64,000 nucleotides of DNA from positions 682,001-746,000 of the forward strand of contig BSYQ01000015.1 of NCBI GenBank assembly GCA_030272585.1. Direction: 5' to 3'. How positions within the stretch are numbered: position 1 is the first letter of the stretch; the number at the start of each line of letters is the position of its first letter. The translations under genes and the position numbers were made by a program. This DNA is from Bryopsis sp. KO-2023. Taxonomy: Eukaryota > Chlorophyta > Ulvophyceae > Bryopsidales > Bryopsidaceae. Positions 12,135-24,400 of the stretch are shown here, piece by piece. Below the pieces are notes generated by a model. It had not been told where the DNA came from, searched no databases, and worked only from the letters and a program-made list of their open reading frames with translations.

Positions 12135-12807
12135 ATCCCCTCCACATCACGGCTGAAAACACCCGTCAAGCACGTGATGTCTCTACCCGGACGTCTCAAC
12201 TCAAACACAGTAATCAATCATTGTCCCAACTGTCAAATGTCAAATCAACTTAACCCTTTCTACTAACCGAGGTTCACTCTCTCCACCGAGTACTAGTAAT
12301 CACGAGTTCCCACAAACAACACTCCTGGTTCACTCAAAATCATAGTCACTTAGTCCACCTGAGATCAATTCCCATTGTCAGCAAAGTATACAGCCATAAG
12401 ACCATGGCTCAGTCCTCACTCAGTCAATAACAATAAACACCACAGCCAACAGACTAATACTCCACCAATCAGAAGTAAAGCCCAAGCTGTTCCACAGTCA
12501 AAACAATAGATACTCCCCTCCAAACTGACCATCTGGGGAGTCCTCCACAGAATTCAAAAATAAAGAATGTCAATTTCCCCTTTTCCAGATCAGACTTCAT
12601 TTCCCTTTTCTTTTGTGATTCAGAATCGAAATTCAAAATCAAACTTCCATTAATCTCTTTTCGGACAATCGAATCTTACCCTGCAGTAAGCGCCAGCCTG
12701 ACGGTAATTCTCATCTCTCTCTCCCGTAACCGCCCCCTCACTTAGCGACGAACTGTGGATTACTCGCGATTTCGATTTCCGCCCGATTTCGATCAATCAT
12801 CACCTTA

Positions 12808-15800
12808 TCATTGCATTAGCCGCCGAAGGTCAGCTTCCTCCTTCGTAGGCTGGATACCAACGAGTTGATGGTATGCCAAAACTGTTTCTGCTGCGTTCGT
12901 CAAATGAATCCATGGCTCCCAGGAATCATGTTCCGACCCAAAACCCTTCCAGCGAACCAAATATCGTCGTTTCACAGATCTCCCACGACGAGTCTCCCTG
13001 TGATCGAGGATTCTCTCCACCTCGTATTCGAGTTGTCCTTCGTTCATCACTGGTGCTGGCGGCTCTGGATCTGGTCTCACGAAATCCTCCGATTCCTTGT
13101 ATCGACGCATCCTGACGACATGAAAGACGTCATGGATGTTCCACGTTTCCGGCAACTCCAATCTATAGGCAACTGCTCCCAGTCGAGCAAGAACCTTGAA
13201 TGGTCCCACGAACTTTGGACCCAGTTTCGGCGAAATTCCACTTCCAGCGAACGATAGATTTTCGGTCGATAGTAAAACCCTATCGCCGATTTTGAACTCC
13301 TCTTCACGTCGAGACTTGTCCGCATATCTCTTCTGTCTCTCCTGTGCTCGCTTCAACAACATCTTCGCTGAATCCAGGTCGTTCCTCATATTTCCCAAAA
13401 TGTCATGCACTCCCCGAATCTCACTTTCGATTTCACGCTTCCCGATTAACGCCAGCGGAACCAATGGATGTTCTCCGGTGTTGAGATAGAACGGCGAATG
13501 GCCCGTCGAGCTGTGTTTACCGTTATTGTATGCGAATTCCGCCGCCGGAAGCCTCTCGTCCCAATCGCGACGCCTGGCATCAACATAGCATCGTAGGGTT
13601 TCCTCCAGAACGCGATTCATGCGTTCCGTTTGTCCGTCCGTTTGCGGATGAAACGCCGAGCTCAGCTTCAACTCCGTTCCACTCAACTCCATCAATCGGC
13701 GCCAGAATGCAGAAACGAACCTGCTATCACGGTCGGACACCAAATTCGAAGGCATCCCGTGATGTCGCCAAACCTCCCTGAAGAATATTTCCGCCAAATC
13801 CTTTGCAGTCGCGGTCGTCACAGTCGGCACAAAGTGCGACATCTTACTCAAACGGTCGACGAAAACCACAATCGCCGTATTTCCTTTTTCAGTTTCCGGC
13901 AGCTGCACGATGAGATCCAAGCTGACGGATTCCCAGCGACGATTTGGTATCGGCATTGGCTGTAATTTCCCAGCCGGAACTTTCGCTTCCGTTTTTGCTT
14001 TCTGACACTTCGGACATGTTCTACAGTATTCGTTCACATCCTTGTCCATTCGCCTCCAGGAATAGTATCTTTTAATGAGATCTAGGGTTCGATCTCTGCC
14101 CTTATGACCAGACACATCAGAATCATGAGCTTCTTTCAATACTTCTTGTCTGATTGATGTGGGGATCACAATCTGTCCAGATTTCTTCTTGATCAGCTTT
14201 CCATCCATTGTAAATTCCTTGCAGACATTTGGATCTGATTCCTTCAGCAGTTTCCTTATGTTGCCACAGTATGCATCTGTTTCTTGTGCCTTTTCCAGTT
14301 TTTCTGGTGTAATTGTTTTCTGTTGTACTTGGCTCCTTGTTAGAGCATTTGCAGATTCAGTTTTAGCTCCTCCTTTTTCCATACTCTGTCTCCTCTCTCC
14401 TCCCAGGCTGTCAACGTCATTTACCAGCCTTGTGCCCAGTGGTCTGTAACTCTCAGGAGCTCCATCAGAGTCATCTCCTGAAGACCACCTGTTTGGATCC
14501 TTTTCTTTGGGCATTTCATTTTTGATTTCAGGTTCCATAAGACCACTTTCCCCAGTAGTCTGAAATCTCACATCCTTTTTCTTTTGATGTGACTTAACAT
14601 CTGGAGTAGCATCCCCTTGCTCCCCTCCAGTCTGCAGTTTCTTAGAAACCTTGGAGAGTTCATGTGATTCCCTGTCCTTCATAACATTGGAATCATTGTT
14701 TGGCAGTGTTTTATTTGTCGTTTCATTCAATCCTGTGATTCCACATTCCAAATTCGCATGTTGCATTGATTCCGCCTTTGCATTCCATGCGTCGTCGTGA
14801 TTCCCAGTTTCCGATTTCGTCATTGATGCATGGCCGGTTGATCCCTTTTTGGTTTTGTGGGCTGACGACCCTTGATCCCCTCCTGGACCCAATCCATGAC
14901 TCCGATTTGGTTGGGGACATCGACTGAGGGCGTCAGCCACCACATTATCTTTGCCTTTGATGTGGATCGTATCGAAATCAAATGGCGCCAGGAACTGAGT
15001 CCATCGCACCTGACGTCGAGTTAATCCTTTCTGGGAATCCAACCAGACCAAGCTTGCATTATCAGTTCGCAATGTAAAATGACGACCTTCCAAATACGTC
15101 CGCCATTTCTTCAGACAATGCACGATGGCGAGTAATTCCTGCTCATGAACTGGATAGTTCGATTCAGCTTCCGTAAATTTATGCGATTCGAAAGCGATGG
15201 GATGCAATCCCGATTCACCTCGCTGCATCAACACCCCTCCAATTCCTTCCTGCGAAGCATCAGTCGCCACCACCACCGGCAGCTTATCATCGAAATGCTT
15301 CAGAACTGGCGCAGATGTCATCGCGATCTTTAATCTCTCGAACGCATCCTTCTCCAGTCGACCCCAGTGCCAGGGTTTTCCAGATTTTGTGAGGTTCGAT
15401 AATGGGGCAGCCACCACCGAAAAATTCCTCACGAATCGCCTGTAAAACGAGCATAATCCCAGGAAGCTGCGAATGTCGTGTACATTCTTTGGCTGCGGCC
15501 ACGATCGAATGGCATCAATCTTATTCGCCATCGGAAATGTTCCGTCGCGCTCCATCCACGTTCCTAAGAACTCCACGCCAGACTTCCCGAATTCGCATTT
15601 GCTTGCCTTTGCATATAATTTCTGCTCCTGCAGCTTTTCGAGCACTAGCCGAACATGCTCGGCATGTGATTCTGCATCTCGGCTGAAAATTAAAACATCA
15701 TCCAGGAAAACTAGCACGAATCGATCCAGAAACGGCCGCAGCGTGTCGTTCATAAGCCGCATAAAGTAAGCCGGCGCATCCGAGAATCCAAAAGGCATTA

Positions 15801-16350
15801 CTAGCCATTCAAAATGGCCGTAGCGGGTTCGAAATGCGGATTTCCGCACATGTGCATCCTTAATCCTAACCTGCCAGTAGCCGCTCCGTAAGTCGATTTT
15901 CGTAAAGTATCGAGCTCCCTCCACCTGATCAGCCATTTCGTCCATCCTGGGCAACGAATATCTTGAACGCACCGTCTGTTTGTTGAGCATGCGGTAATCG
16001 ATGCACATGCGCAACGATCCATCTGATTTCGCAGCAAAAATCACCGGCGCTCCATACGGACTGTGCGACGGCCGTATCATGTTGTGCGACAGCAGATAAT
16101 CTAGCTGTGCGCGCACTTCCTTGAGCTCAATCGGGCTGAGTTTGTAGATCGGACGTGAGACCGGTTTGGAATCCGGCTGCTCGGTGATTTCGAAATCGTG
16201 CATGCGGCGAGGAGGTAGCTTCTTTGGTAGATCCTCGGGAAATCTCTTTGCATGTTGACGTAACACCTCCTTCAGTCCACTTAGTTCCTCTGGGATGTCA
16301 TCGATCATTCCATGCAGTTTTGGGTCGACTGTAACATCACTTTCGTCATT
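12808..16350 (-). CDS. E1 polyprotein, C-terminal part: RT, RNase H, integrase, chromodomain (split by E2)
   Basis: Continuation of the E1 frame across the GTCTG target; the join is in frame. Numbering from the Met at 16308: reverse transcriptase about 40-290 with catalytic FLDD at 201-204; RNase H about 340-465 with TDAS at 349-352 and VVADALSR at the end; a long charged linker about 470-660; integrase with a zinc-binding HHCC (H728, H735, C765, C768) and the catalytic triad D798, D859, E895 (35 residues between the last two, as expected); then a chromodomain about 1094-1140 (YLVRWKGF, SWEPW). The terminal chromodomain places it in the chromoviruses, whose integrases are thought to be guided to marked chromatin. 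All catalytic residues are present. Confidence 0.95.
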   Translation of the reverse strand, partial: NDESDVTVDPKLHGMIDDIPEELSGLKEVLRQHAKRFPEDLPKKLPPRRMHDFEITEQPDSKPVSRPIYKLSPIELKEVRAQLDYLLSHNMIRPSHSPYGAPVIFAAKSDGSLRMCIDYRMLNKQTVRSRYSLPRMDEMADQVEGARYFTKIDLRSGYWQVRIKDAHVRKSAFRTRYGHFEWLVMPFGFSDAPAYFMRLMNDTLRPFLDRFVLVFLDDVLIFSRDAESHAEHVRLVLEKLQEQKLYAKASKCEFGKSGVEFLGTWMERDGTFPMANKIDAIRSWPQPKNVHDIRSFLGLCSFYRRFVRNFSVVAAPLSNLTKSGKPWHWGRLEKDAFERLKIAMTSAPVLKHFDDKLPVVVATDASQEGIGGVLMQRGESGLHPIAFESHKFTEAESNYPVHEQELLAIVHCLKKWRTYLEGRHFTLRTDNASLVWLDSQKGLTRRQVRWTQFLAPFDFDTIHIKGKDNVVADALSRCPQPNRSHGLGPGGDQGSSAHKTKKGSTGHASMTKSETGNHDDAWNAKAESMQHANLECGITGLNETTNKTLPNNDSNVMKDRESHELSKVSKKLQTGGEQGDATPDVKSHQKKKDVRFQTTGESGLMEPEIKNEMPKEKDPNRWSSGDDSDGAPESYRPLGTRLVNDVDSLGGERRQSMEKGGAKTESANALTRSQVQQKTITPEKLEKAQETDAYCGNIRKLLKESDPNVCKEFTMDGKLIKKKSGQIVIPTSIRQEVLKEAHDSDVSGHKGRDRTLDLIKRYYSWRRMDKDVNEYCRTCPKCQKAKTEAKVPAGKLQPMPIPNRRWESVSLDLIVQLPETEKGNTAIVVFVDRLSKMSHFVPTVTTATAKDLAEIFFREVWRHHGMPSNLVSDRDSRFVSAFWRRLMELSGTELKLSSAFHPQTDGQTERMNRVLEETLRCYVDARRRDWDERLPAAEFAYNNGKHSSTGHSPFYLNTGEHPLVPLALIGKREIESEIRGVHDILGNMRNDLDSAKMLLKRAQERQKRYADKSRREEEFKIGDRVLLSTENLSFAGSGISPKLGPKFVGPFKVLARLGAVAYRLELPETWNIHDVFHVVRMRRYKESEDFVRPDPEPPAPVMNEGQLEYEVERILDHRETRRGRSVKRRYLVRWKGFGSEHDSWEPWIHLTNAAETVLAYHQLVGIQPTKEEADLRRLMQ

Positions 16351-16355
16351 GTCTG

Positions 16356-16743
16356 TGATACAAACGTTGGAACAAAATAGACTAGTCGAGTGGACTTACG
16401 TCTAGAGCACGGAAACACTTTCAAACAAGGAACTTTACAATAGTCCAAGTTACAATAAGGCTGTGGTCCGGGCCGAATAAGTATTCGGCCGGGCCGACAG
16501 CCTGTCCAACCCTTTCATCCAACTCAGCGTCCTAATGGCCCCTTGGCCGTGTCCTAATGGACCCTAAGCTGAATGTGAGGCTCCAGGCCGAACTGAGGGT
16601 TGCCACCTCAGAGGCGGCCTGGCCCTCTCCCTTAATGTGTGGCTATGATGATGGTGAGCTGGTTCGGTCCGACTACTGTCAGGCCGAACCACGTGTTGGG
16701 TGAGTGGGCCGAACCGCGTGTCATACGACGGACGTTCGTATCA
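16356..16743 (-). repeat. E2 3' LTR (388 bp)
   Basis: Matches 34965-35352 by eye. The terminal inverted bases are TGATAC/GTATCA. It contains repeated GGCCGAA/TTCGGCC blocks that are also common in the E2 coding region. Confidence 0.95.
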
Positions 16744-17939
16744 ACCACTTCCCCCCCACGCAAGTACGCGCCTCGCGTACCCAAGTAACCGAAATTTGGG
16801 GGTTACACTCACACATACGCATAGACACACACAAAACGCTTTCAAGGCATCCAACAAGCCTTTAGCTTTTAAGGGAGTCAAATAATGTTTAACCTTCGCT
16901 GAAATTAAAAGAGTGTTCAAAAACTCTAAGCGAATTATCAACAAAAATCAACCAAATGATAAGGCTGCCACCTGCAGGCCGAATCATGTACTGTAAACCA
17001 GCTAACTGTTTGCACAAAGCAACCCATAAGGTCCAAATTCAGATTCCCTTATAAGTATCCAGAAAGCAGGTGATTGACCCAGCCTGGCCAATCCACTGTA
17101 TAAAAACCACTATATAAAAACCATTGGGTCAGAACTCAAAACAAAATAACCCAGTTCTGGACCTGAATGTCCCTTATCCAGAAAATAACCCAATAACCCT
17201 CCCAGGGTTGGTCTAAGCATTGTTTACCCCTACTGTCCTCCCTCAGGAATCAAAACAGGAAAAATCATAAAAATCAGTCTGGCCCTTGTATAACCCTCAG
17301 AAAAACATACTGCAGAAAATCAACACAGGAAAAACTCAGCCCAATCCAAGGGCTCCCACCATGTCACTGTAAAACACACCCAAACATCCCTTGCCCTTCT
17401 CTCTTTCGTTCCCGATCCCAGTTCGCCTATTTCTGCGACCTGGTTCTCGGCCCATGCCTCTTGGACGTTGCTGGGCTGTGTGGAGGGAGCGGAAGGCGAG
17501 TCGCCGAGGAAGGTGCTGATGGTTGGTCTGGTGACGGTGGTGGGTGGCTCGGCTGACGGTGCGATCTTGCTGCTCCTGGGAGTTCCAAGCCGAGAGCCTG
17601 GAAATACTGGTCGTTCCAGGTTCCGACCTGTTCCTTAAGCTTGCCAGGCCAACGACCCTTCAGCGCTGCCTTGGTACAGCTTGGACAATCCGGGAGTGGG
17701 GCGTCGAAGGGGAGGATCGGCTTGACGCCTTGGGTTCCCTCGCCGATGAGGTCCTGTATGCGCGGGAGGTAAGGTCCTCCTGCTTCGTCGGCCGAGATGA
17801 GGGCTCCCGCCCTGGCCGCGATCCTCAACCCCACATTGTGTTTTTTGCACAAAAGGTGCCCTTTTTCGCAGAGCACGCGATCCAATCCCGGCCGGGGAGC
17901 TTCCCTTGGGTATGCGCAGGCTGCGCAGGCGAAGGTGGT

Positions 17940-18170
17940 TGATAGGGGCCCTTCCCCCAGAGGGGGAAGGGTAGATAGGGGCCCTCCTCCAAGTGGAGGA
18001 GGGTAGAACGTGGGAACACAACACAATAGCAAACCCAGCCCCAAAGGTTACACCAATGTCAAAAATACAACCCTTTAAGTACCGTCCACAACACACTAAC
18101 CCCTTACTCTATAGTGACACACCCACTCACCGATGGGACATCTAGACACTAACCTCGTCACCTCGTATCA
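17940..18170 (-). repeat. E3 3' LTR (231 bp)
   Basis: Matches 27084-27314. The inside neighbour is ACTACT plus a C-run on the plus strand (18177-18190 region), the complement of a polypurine tract. It contains the small palindrome CCCTTCCCCCAGAGGGGGAAGGG. Confidence 0.95.
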
Positions 18171-18419
18171 ACTACTCCCCCCCCCCCCCCGAGTGGTGTC
18201 CTCAACACTCAAGAAAGTGAATCGCGAAAGAAAAACCCGAAAGAAATAAAGAATAAGTACTTTGATTGGCCGCTAAAAAGAGAAACAGGGCCATCCACTG
18301 AACAAAACACGAAGAAAAATAGAAAAATAGAAAACAAACCTCACAATCATGTAAACAAGATGATTTTCAAACGGCATAACAGATCCCATACTCTGTGAAA
18401 TCCAAAAACCTTGTGTCTC

Positions 18420-21400
18420 TTGCTTGGACGGATGCCCGCTTCTTCGTCTGCTTGCTTCATCAGGGCATTTAGAAATAGCCCGCTCAAGCCTCTCCTAACT
18501 CGTGGTTCTATGGTGCGGATGTGGATTCCGCCCACGAGTACCGCCAAGGAGAAGGTTAAACATGGCATAAGCATTGCTTGCAATGTCTTCTTGCTCGTGA
18601 TTCAGCACACGAACATGAAGAAATGCCCGCTATGCTTTATCCGTTCAAGACTCCAAGTCCGCGCAAGCTTAGATTATAACTTCCGCTCGCTACCTCGCTT
18701 CGCAGTTTCACTTAGTCGGAAACCATAAGCTTCGCTCTTGTCAGACACTCTCCTGTAGTCCGCTGCTGTTGATATCCGCTGCGGCTTTTCATCCATTGCA
18801 GTTTTGGTCAATTCCAATTCCGCTGCAATTCCATGGTCAGATTTCCACTTCCGTTTTCTTCATTTACAACTGATATTTTTCCTTCCTTCCACGGTACATC
18901 TTCGTTCTTCGCTCGGTAAAACGCTTGGTCGGATATCACTTAGGCAAACCACTCCATTCGTTACGTTTATCCGCTAGTATATAAGCGGTCATCAGTGTAG
19001 AGATTTGTCCGAGGCCAAATCCTATGCGGATACCCCCAGGATCTCACTAAGCTGGATGATGACTAGAAACCCTACATAGCGATGATTGCCAGTACACCGA
19101 TGAGAAGTCCGGCTGATCTCTCAGCTTCTTCTCTCTTCAACGTCCCTACGAATCTCCCATGAGTTTGTCCGCCGCAACACCTCAGAACAATAGCCGCTCG
19201 AGCATATCCATAACATGTATGGCCACTGCTATAGAGATTTGTCTGAGGCCTGCATTTCCCCCAGGATCTCATCGAATCACAATCCGCTGGTTGGCTACTA
19301 GAGTCCCTACGTAGCAGCGAGAGCCAGTATATGCAGCAGAGCGTCCGGCCATTCCCTGACCTCTTCGTCCTTTCTGCTCCAGTGCTATTGTCTTCGATGG
19401 TCCGCTCCAATGTTTTTCCGAGTTTGGTCTTCAAATAATGTCCGCTCCTTCTTCGGCGGTTTGAATTACTCCGCCCTGATGGTCCATTTTAATCCACCCT
19501 GGCGATTCTTTGTTGTCTTCGGCCAATCCTCTGATGCTTTGGTAAACCCCCATAAGTCTCCATTACATCCTCAGCTTCAGAACATCCATAATCCGCTCAT
19601 GACTGAGTCAATCGTTGCATAACCACCTTCACGCCTCCAAGTCGGTTGTCGATCAGAACTTCCGCTCAGTGTTGTCCGCTAGGTCGCTTCAACGTTCGCT
19701 TTGACGCCCTTTCATTCGTTCCTAATTGTACTTGCGACTATGGTCCTCAAATTCCGTCTTGACTGATATTTTCCGCCTTGGCTCTTTGAGATCATCAATT
19801 CCGCCTTCACATTCCGCTCACTGGAATTGTGTCGCTTCTTCAGGCACAATATCCGCTTCCACAGGCACAATTCCGCTTCTGCAGCACAATTTCCGCTTCT
19901 GCAGGCACGATATCCGCCTTAAGTACTGGATTTTGTCCGCCCAAATGCTTCTTGTCTTCGTATTCGCTAGCAATGTGATTCCGCCAAGATTAACCCGCCA
20001 GTCATATCCCAACAGGCTTAATCCGCTGGTCACAATCCGCCAGTCGAATACCCTTCAAGTTCTCTTCAGAACTTCGCTTCTTCCGCCGTAGTCGAAGTTG
20101 CTTTTTTCCGGACAAGTGCATTATCCGCTTCAGTTGCTGTTTCCGCCAACTGATGTACAATTAATCCGCTCGAACGAATTCAGTCACTCAGCTGTATGTG
20201 TCTTCCGTCTCCACGGTTCATAGTTCAGAATTTATTTCGGCTTCTTTCTTTGCTCGGCTTCTGTGATAATCCGCCCTTCGGTCAGTTCCACGTCCGCTCG
20301 AGGTTCCTTCGTTGGAGAAGAGTAATTTTTGAATGTCCGCACATTCCTTCTTTTGTTTTCCATTGCATGAGCCGCCACCTCCGTCGTCTTTGGATCCTTC
20401 TCACGGCATCGCTTTGTATGTAAACTTCCCAAAGTTTCACGGTTGCGTCTATAGGTAGTAAATCACCAACTGAGTATTTCCGCTTACTCCATCCCTATAG
20501 AATCGCAATGTGTGCTCATTTTTCGAGCCCGCTATCTCTTCGATACTGTCTAGATCCAAACACGAGTCGATTCTTTTCACCGCAGATAGTCCGCTCTCAT
20601 CAATGCTCGGTTAGTCCCCAAGTTCCGCCACTTCAAACTTGTTGACTTCCACGCGAAATACACTCCATATACCTTCCGCCACAGAGATTACCTTTTAACC
20701 CCCGCCTTCCAAAGAACCTTGGAAATAGTCCGCCAGCAACAAGACGGTCTTGTCCGCACTATCCATTTAGATACCACTAAATAGAAAGTTCCGCAAGAAA
20801 GAGTTAAAGGAATGTCAGTCCGTCGACTTCCGCTCCTCAGACAAATAACTCGGGTACCACTTGGCAGTGTTCACCTTCCCCGATAGTTTTTGTCTCTCTT
20901 TTACCTTGCACGTCCAAAGTTAAATCGCCTTTGGATAATCCCCTTGGTCCTTCTTCTAGGCGCTTGTGGCTTGGCAAATCCGCTCTTGATCCTATTTTCA
21001 GCAGGGTTTAGTTTGCTGGAAGTCAATGCACGCCTTTCCGAGAAGAAAGTATCCGGGTAACCCCCGTCGGGTTACTCCTTGTTCGAACAGCAGTTCCGCC
21101 TGAGGGGAACTGTGCATACCTGTTCGCCCCTTGACAAGCGAATTCCTAACGCACTTTGTCTCCATCAGAGGACAAGCGCATATCAATTTTGTCCCCGGCT
21201 TGGGTCGCAATTGATTGTTGGAATTCCTCCTCCTTATCCATCACGCTTGACTTGTCTCCGGAGGAAGACCTTCGTCTTCTCTTTAGTACCCTGAACGATA
21301 ATCTCCAGCTCAACCGACTAGCGGGCCAGTGTTCGTACCACGGCTGTCCAGAACACTGGTTGAGGAGCTTGCCCCCGTTTTCCTGCTGCAAGACATCCCC

Positions 21401-24400
21401 GTCAGAGTTCCCGCTTTGTCGCCCAAACAGTCCCCTCTCAACTGTTGGTACTTCGCCCGAAGTCTTGAGCTCTTCATATCCTCTTCTGTCCGCTGGTTTC
21501 TGCACAATATGTGGCACTTCCGCCCTTGGTCTTGTATTGAACGAAAGCCTTGTAATCTGCCTTCCAAATCAGCATAGTCGTTCCTGCTTGTAGTTTCACG
21601 CAAGTTCACCTTCAAAATCCGGCTCTAGCGGTCGTATTTAACCCGCTCTGGCTGTCTGATTTCCTCCGCCTTTGGAATTTGTTTTGAAGTCCGCCCTTGA
21701 GCCTTTCATAGTCCGCCTGATGAAGCTTTAATCCGCCTGAAGGTTAAACTTTTAGTCCGCCCTCTAGGTGTTTAATCCGTCTAAGGGCTTAGTCCTCTTT
21801 AGTCCGCCCTCCAGGTCCGCTTCTCAGGTCCGCCTTCCTCAAGGTTGCGGTCTTGGACTTCCTACTTCAAATTATCGTGTTCCTTCTTGTCCAAGTTGAA
21901 CTTTGCTTTGCTGATATAAGGAATCCTTCGGAAGTTTAATGTCGAGTAAAGGCACACACCTTAACACAGGCGTTCAAAACAACCAGGAATAGACCGTTCT
22001 CCCTATGGACAAGGGTGCCGACGGATTACCCGGTTCTGCACATTTCACTGAATGGGCTGTCAATGCACAATACTCGAATTAAATTCTTCCTCCACACATA
22101 TTTGCAGTCCGCTGACAGAGCTTGAAGCATCTTCTTTTTGTCGAACTTATTAACATCTGCAACAATCCGCCACACTCAGTTAACTCTAAGGAGTTCTGGT
22201 GTGCGTTCCAACGCTTCGTTCTTAGCTCCAAGGTACTTGGTTTCCCTCTTAGTCCGCCTTTTGAAGAGGTTCACCACTTCTCTCTCGACTGGTATATTTC
22301 TCCACTTCAACAAATCTGCCCGCTCACTCGCCTTTAAGTGTAGCATCCAAGGAAACTCTGTTTTCCGCCCTGACCACCTGTCAGTGGATACTCCGCGGTC
22401 GCTAGTTTGGACCTCTAGCGCGATTTGTTTGTTTGTCAACCTTCAACCAGATTGCTTCGCCTGGTTCAAGCTCTCCTAGCTTGGGTCTCTCCGTATACAC
22501 CATAACAGTCTTGCCAGACTGGTTGAAACTACCGCACCTCAATAGTTTCCCAAGCTTCTGTGTCCACGTGGTGCTCATTGCTTGGTATGGCGTTTTAGGC
22601 TGCTCTGGTTGCTCCACAAAGTTAGGCCTCGGCGTGGATTGCGCCATCCCTGGTCTTTGGGATTTGTCCGGCCTTCTGGCATCCATCCATCGTGCACACC
22701 TGGATTTCCGCCTCTTTGTTGATTATGCTCCACGCATAACCGCCGCTTCCACGCTCAATCTTTATTTGCCTCCTCTCCAGCCAATCCGCGTTCAGCTATG
22801 CTTTTCGCCATTCCAGGAAGTCCCCATCCTTTGTTTCCGCTTGACAAGTAGCCAGCCAAATCTCGTTTAAAATATCCGCTCAGGAAATCCGCCCCAACTC
22901 TCTTTGAGATGGGCGTTATCAGACCCACTTCCCTGTGGTTGTCCGATTGATTCGCTGCTTCCTTTGTCCGCGTTTTGGGTTCTTCTGGTAATGGTCTCTT
23001 ATTTCTCAAGCATTTCTTATCTGCCTAGGAAACTATATATCACACAAGTGTAGTGGCACTTAAATTCCGCCACTTGTCCTCCATTGATCAAGCAATATCC
23101 GCCTGTCTTGTAGTCTAATTCATCCTTCCAGGCTTGTTACCAAGACGTAGTATTTCCGCTCTTGGTGACCACTATTTGTTGGAATCCGCTCTTGAGCAAT
23201 GCTCGGTCAATATTTGTCCGCTAAGGCTTCAAATAAGAGCTGTATTCCGCTTCTTTGATCGTGGTTCTTCCATCCTCTCAATGGTGGACAACTTCTTCAA
23301 TTTGCGGAATCAAAGCACTCCTTTTTCCGGCCACAAAGCTTCAGAACTCCCATTTCCTCGCGTCTAGGTTTCTGGGATAGTTTGGAACCTTATAGTCCGC
23401 CTTGGAGTCCGCTTTGGAGTCCATTCTCCCCATCATCATTGCTGGATCCATTCATTCCATGCCTGCTTCAGGATTGTCCGGTTTAGGTCGAATCCGCTGG
23501 CGCCATAGGCTGCTCAAGCTAGTAATCCGCCTATACACTCTAGTGTTCCGCCATCTGAAGCACTATCCGCTCATGTCGTGGATGTCTGTCGTTAGTTTCT
23601 TTCCAATTCCAATTCCAGTCAATCTTTCGCTTGCTGGTCCTTCAAGCTTTGGATTAAGCTCCTGGAAATCTCTATTTAGTGGCGCCCTTCTTAGGTCGGC
23701 CTACTTGTTCAAAATTTCCGCTTTAATCCCCAACTGACAGTAGTATTCCGCCTCCAGCAACTCTTGAAGTCTTGGTGATGATGCAATTCCGCTCCTGTGA
23801 AGTACTTCATCCAAATGTGTCTTCTGTGGTAGGACTCATCTCCCTGGCACTAAATAATCCGCTTCTCTGACAAGTTTCCTCCACTCCGACATGCTCTTAT
23901 GCATCTTTTTCCGCATGCTTTGTCATTTGCAGGATCTTCCATAATTTTGTCCGCTTGTCAGCAGTAGAATCCATTCTTCAGCGCTCAACTCTCCCAGACA
24001 CATAGCTTTTTCCGCTGATCCTTGAGTTTGCGCTTTTCCTTTAAATTATTTTGTCAGTAGCACTCCTTATCCGCTTGGTAGCTTTTTCCGCTCTTCAGGT
24101 TCGGTTAACTCAATGCCTTACACTGGCTAATACGAGTATAATCCGCCCTTACTTCCAATCCACTTGATAATCCGCTTGTGCTCTTGCTTCTGACAACAAT
24201 CCGCTGACTCTTTGCTCGCGCTCCATGCTGTTCAAAGCTCGAACTGTTACAAAACACGCTTGTCGGTGATCATATTTGAATGCTCCATATGATATATCTA
24301 ATAGCCAATATAGGGAAACTTGGCTTCTACCCGCTCCAGGTTGGGTCTTGTATGGAGGTAGATGACTATAGACAATCCGCCATTTTATGGCCTTCGCCAC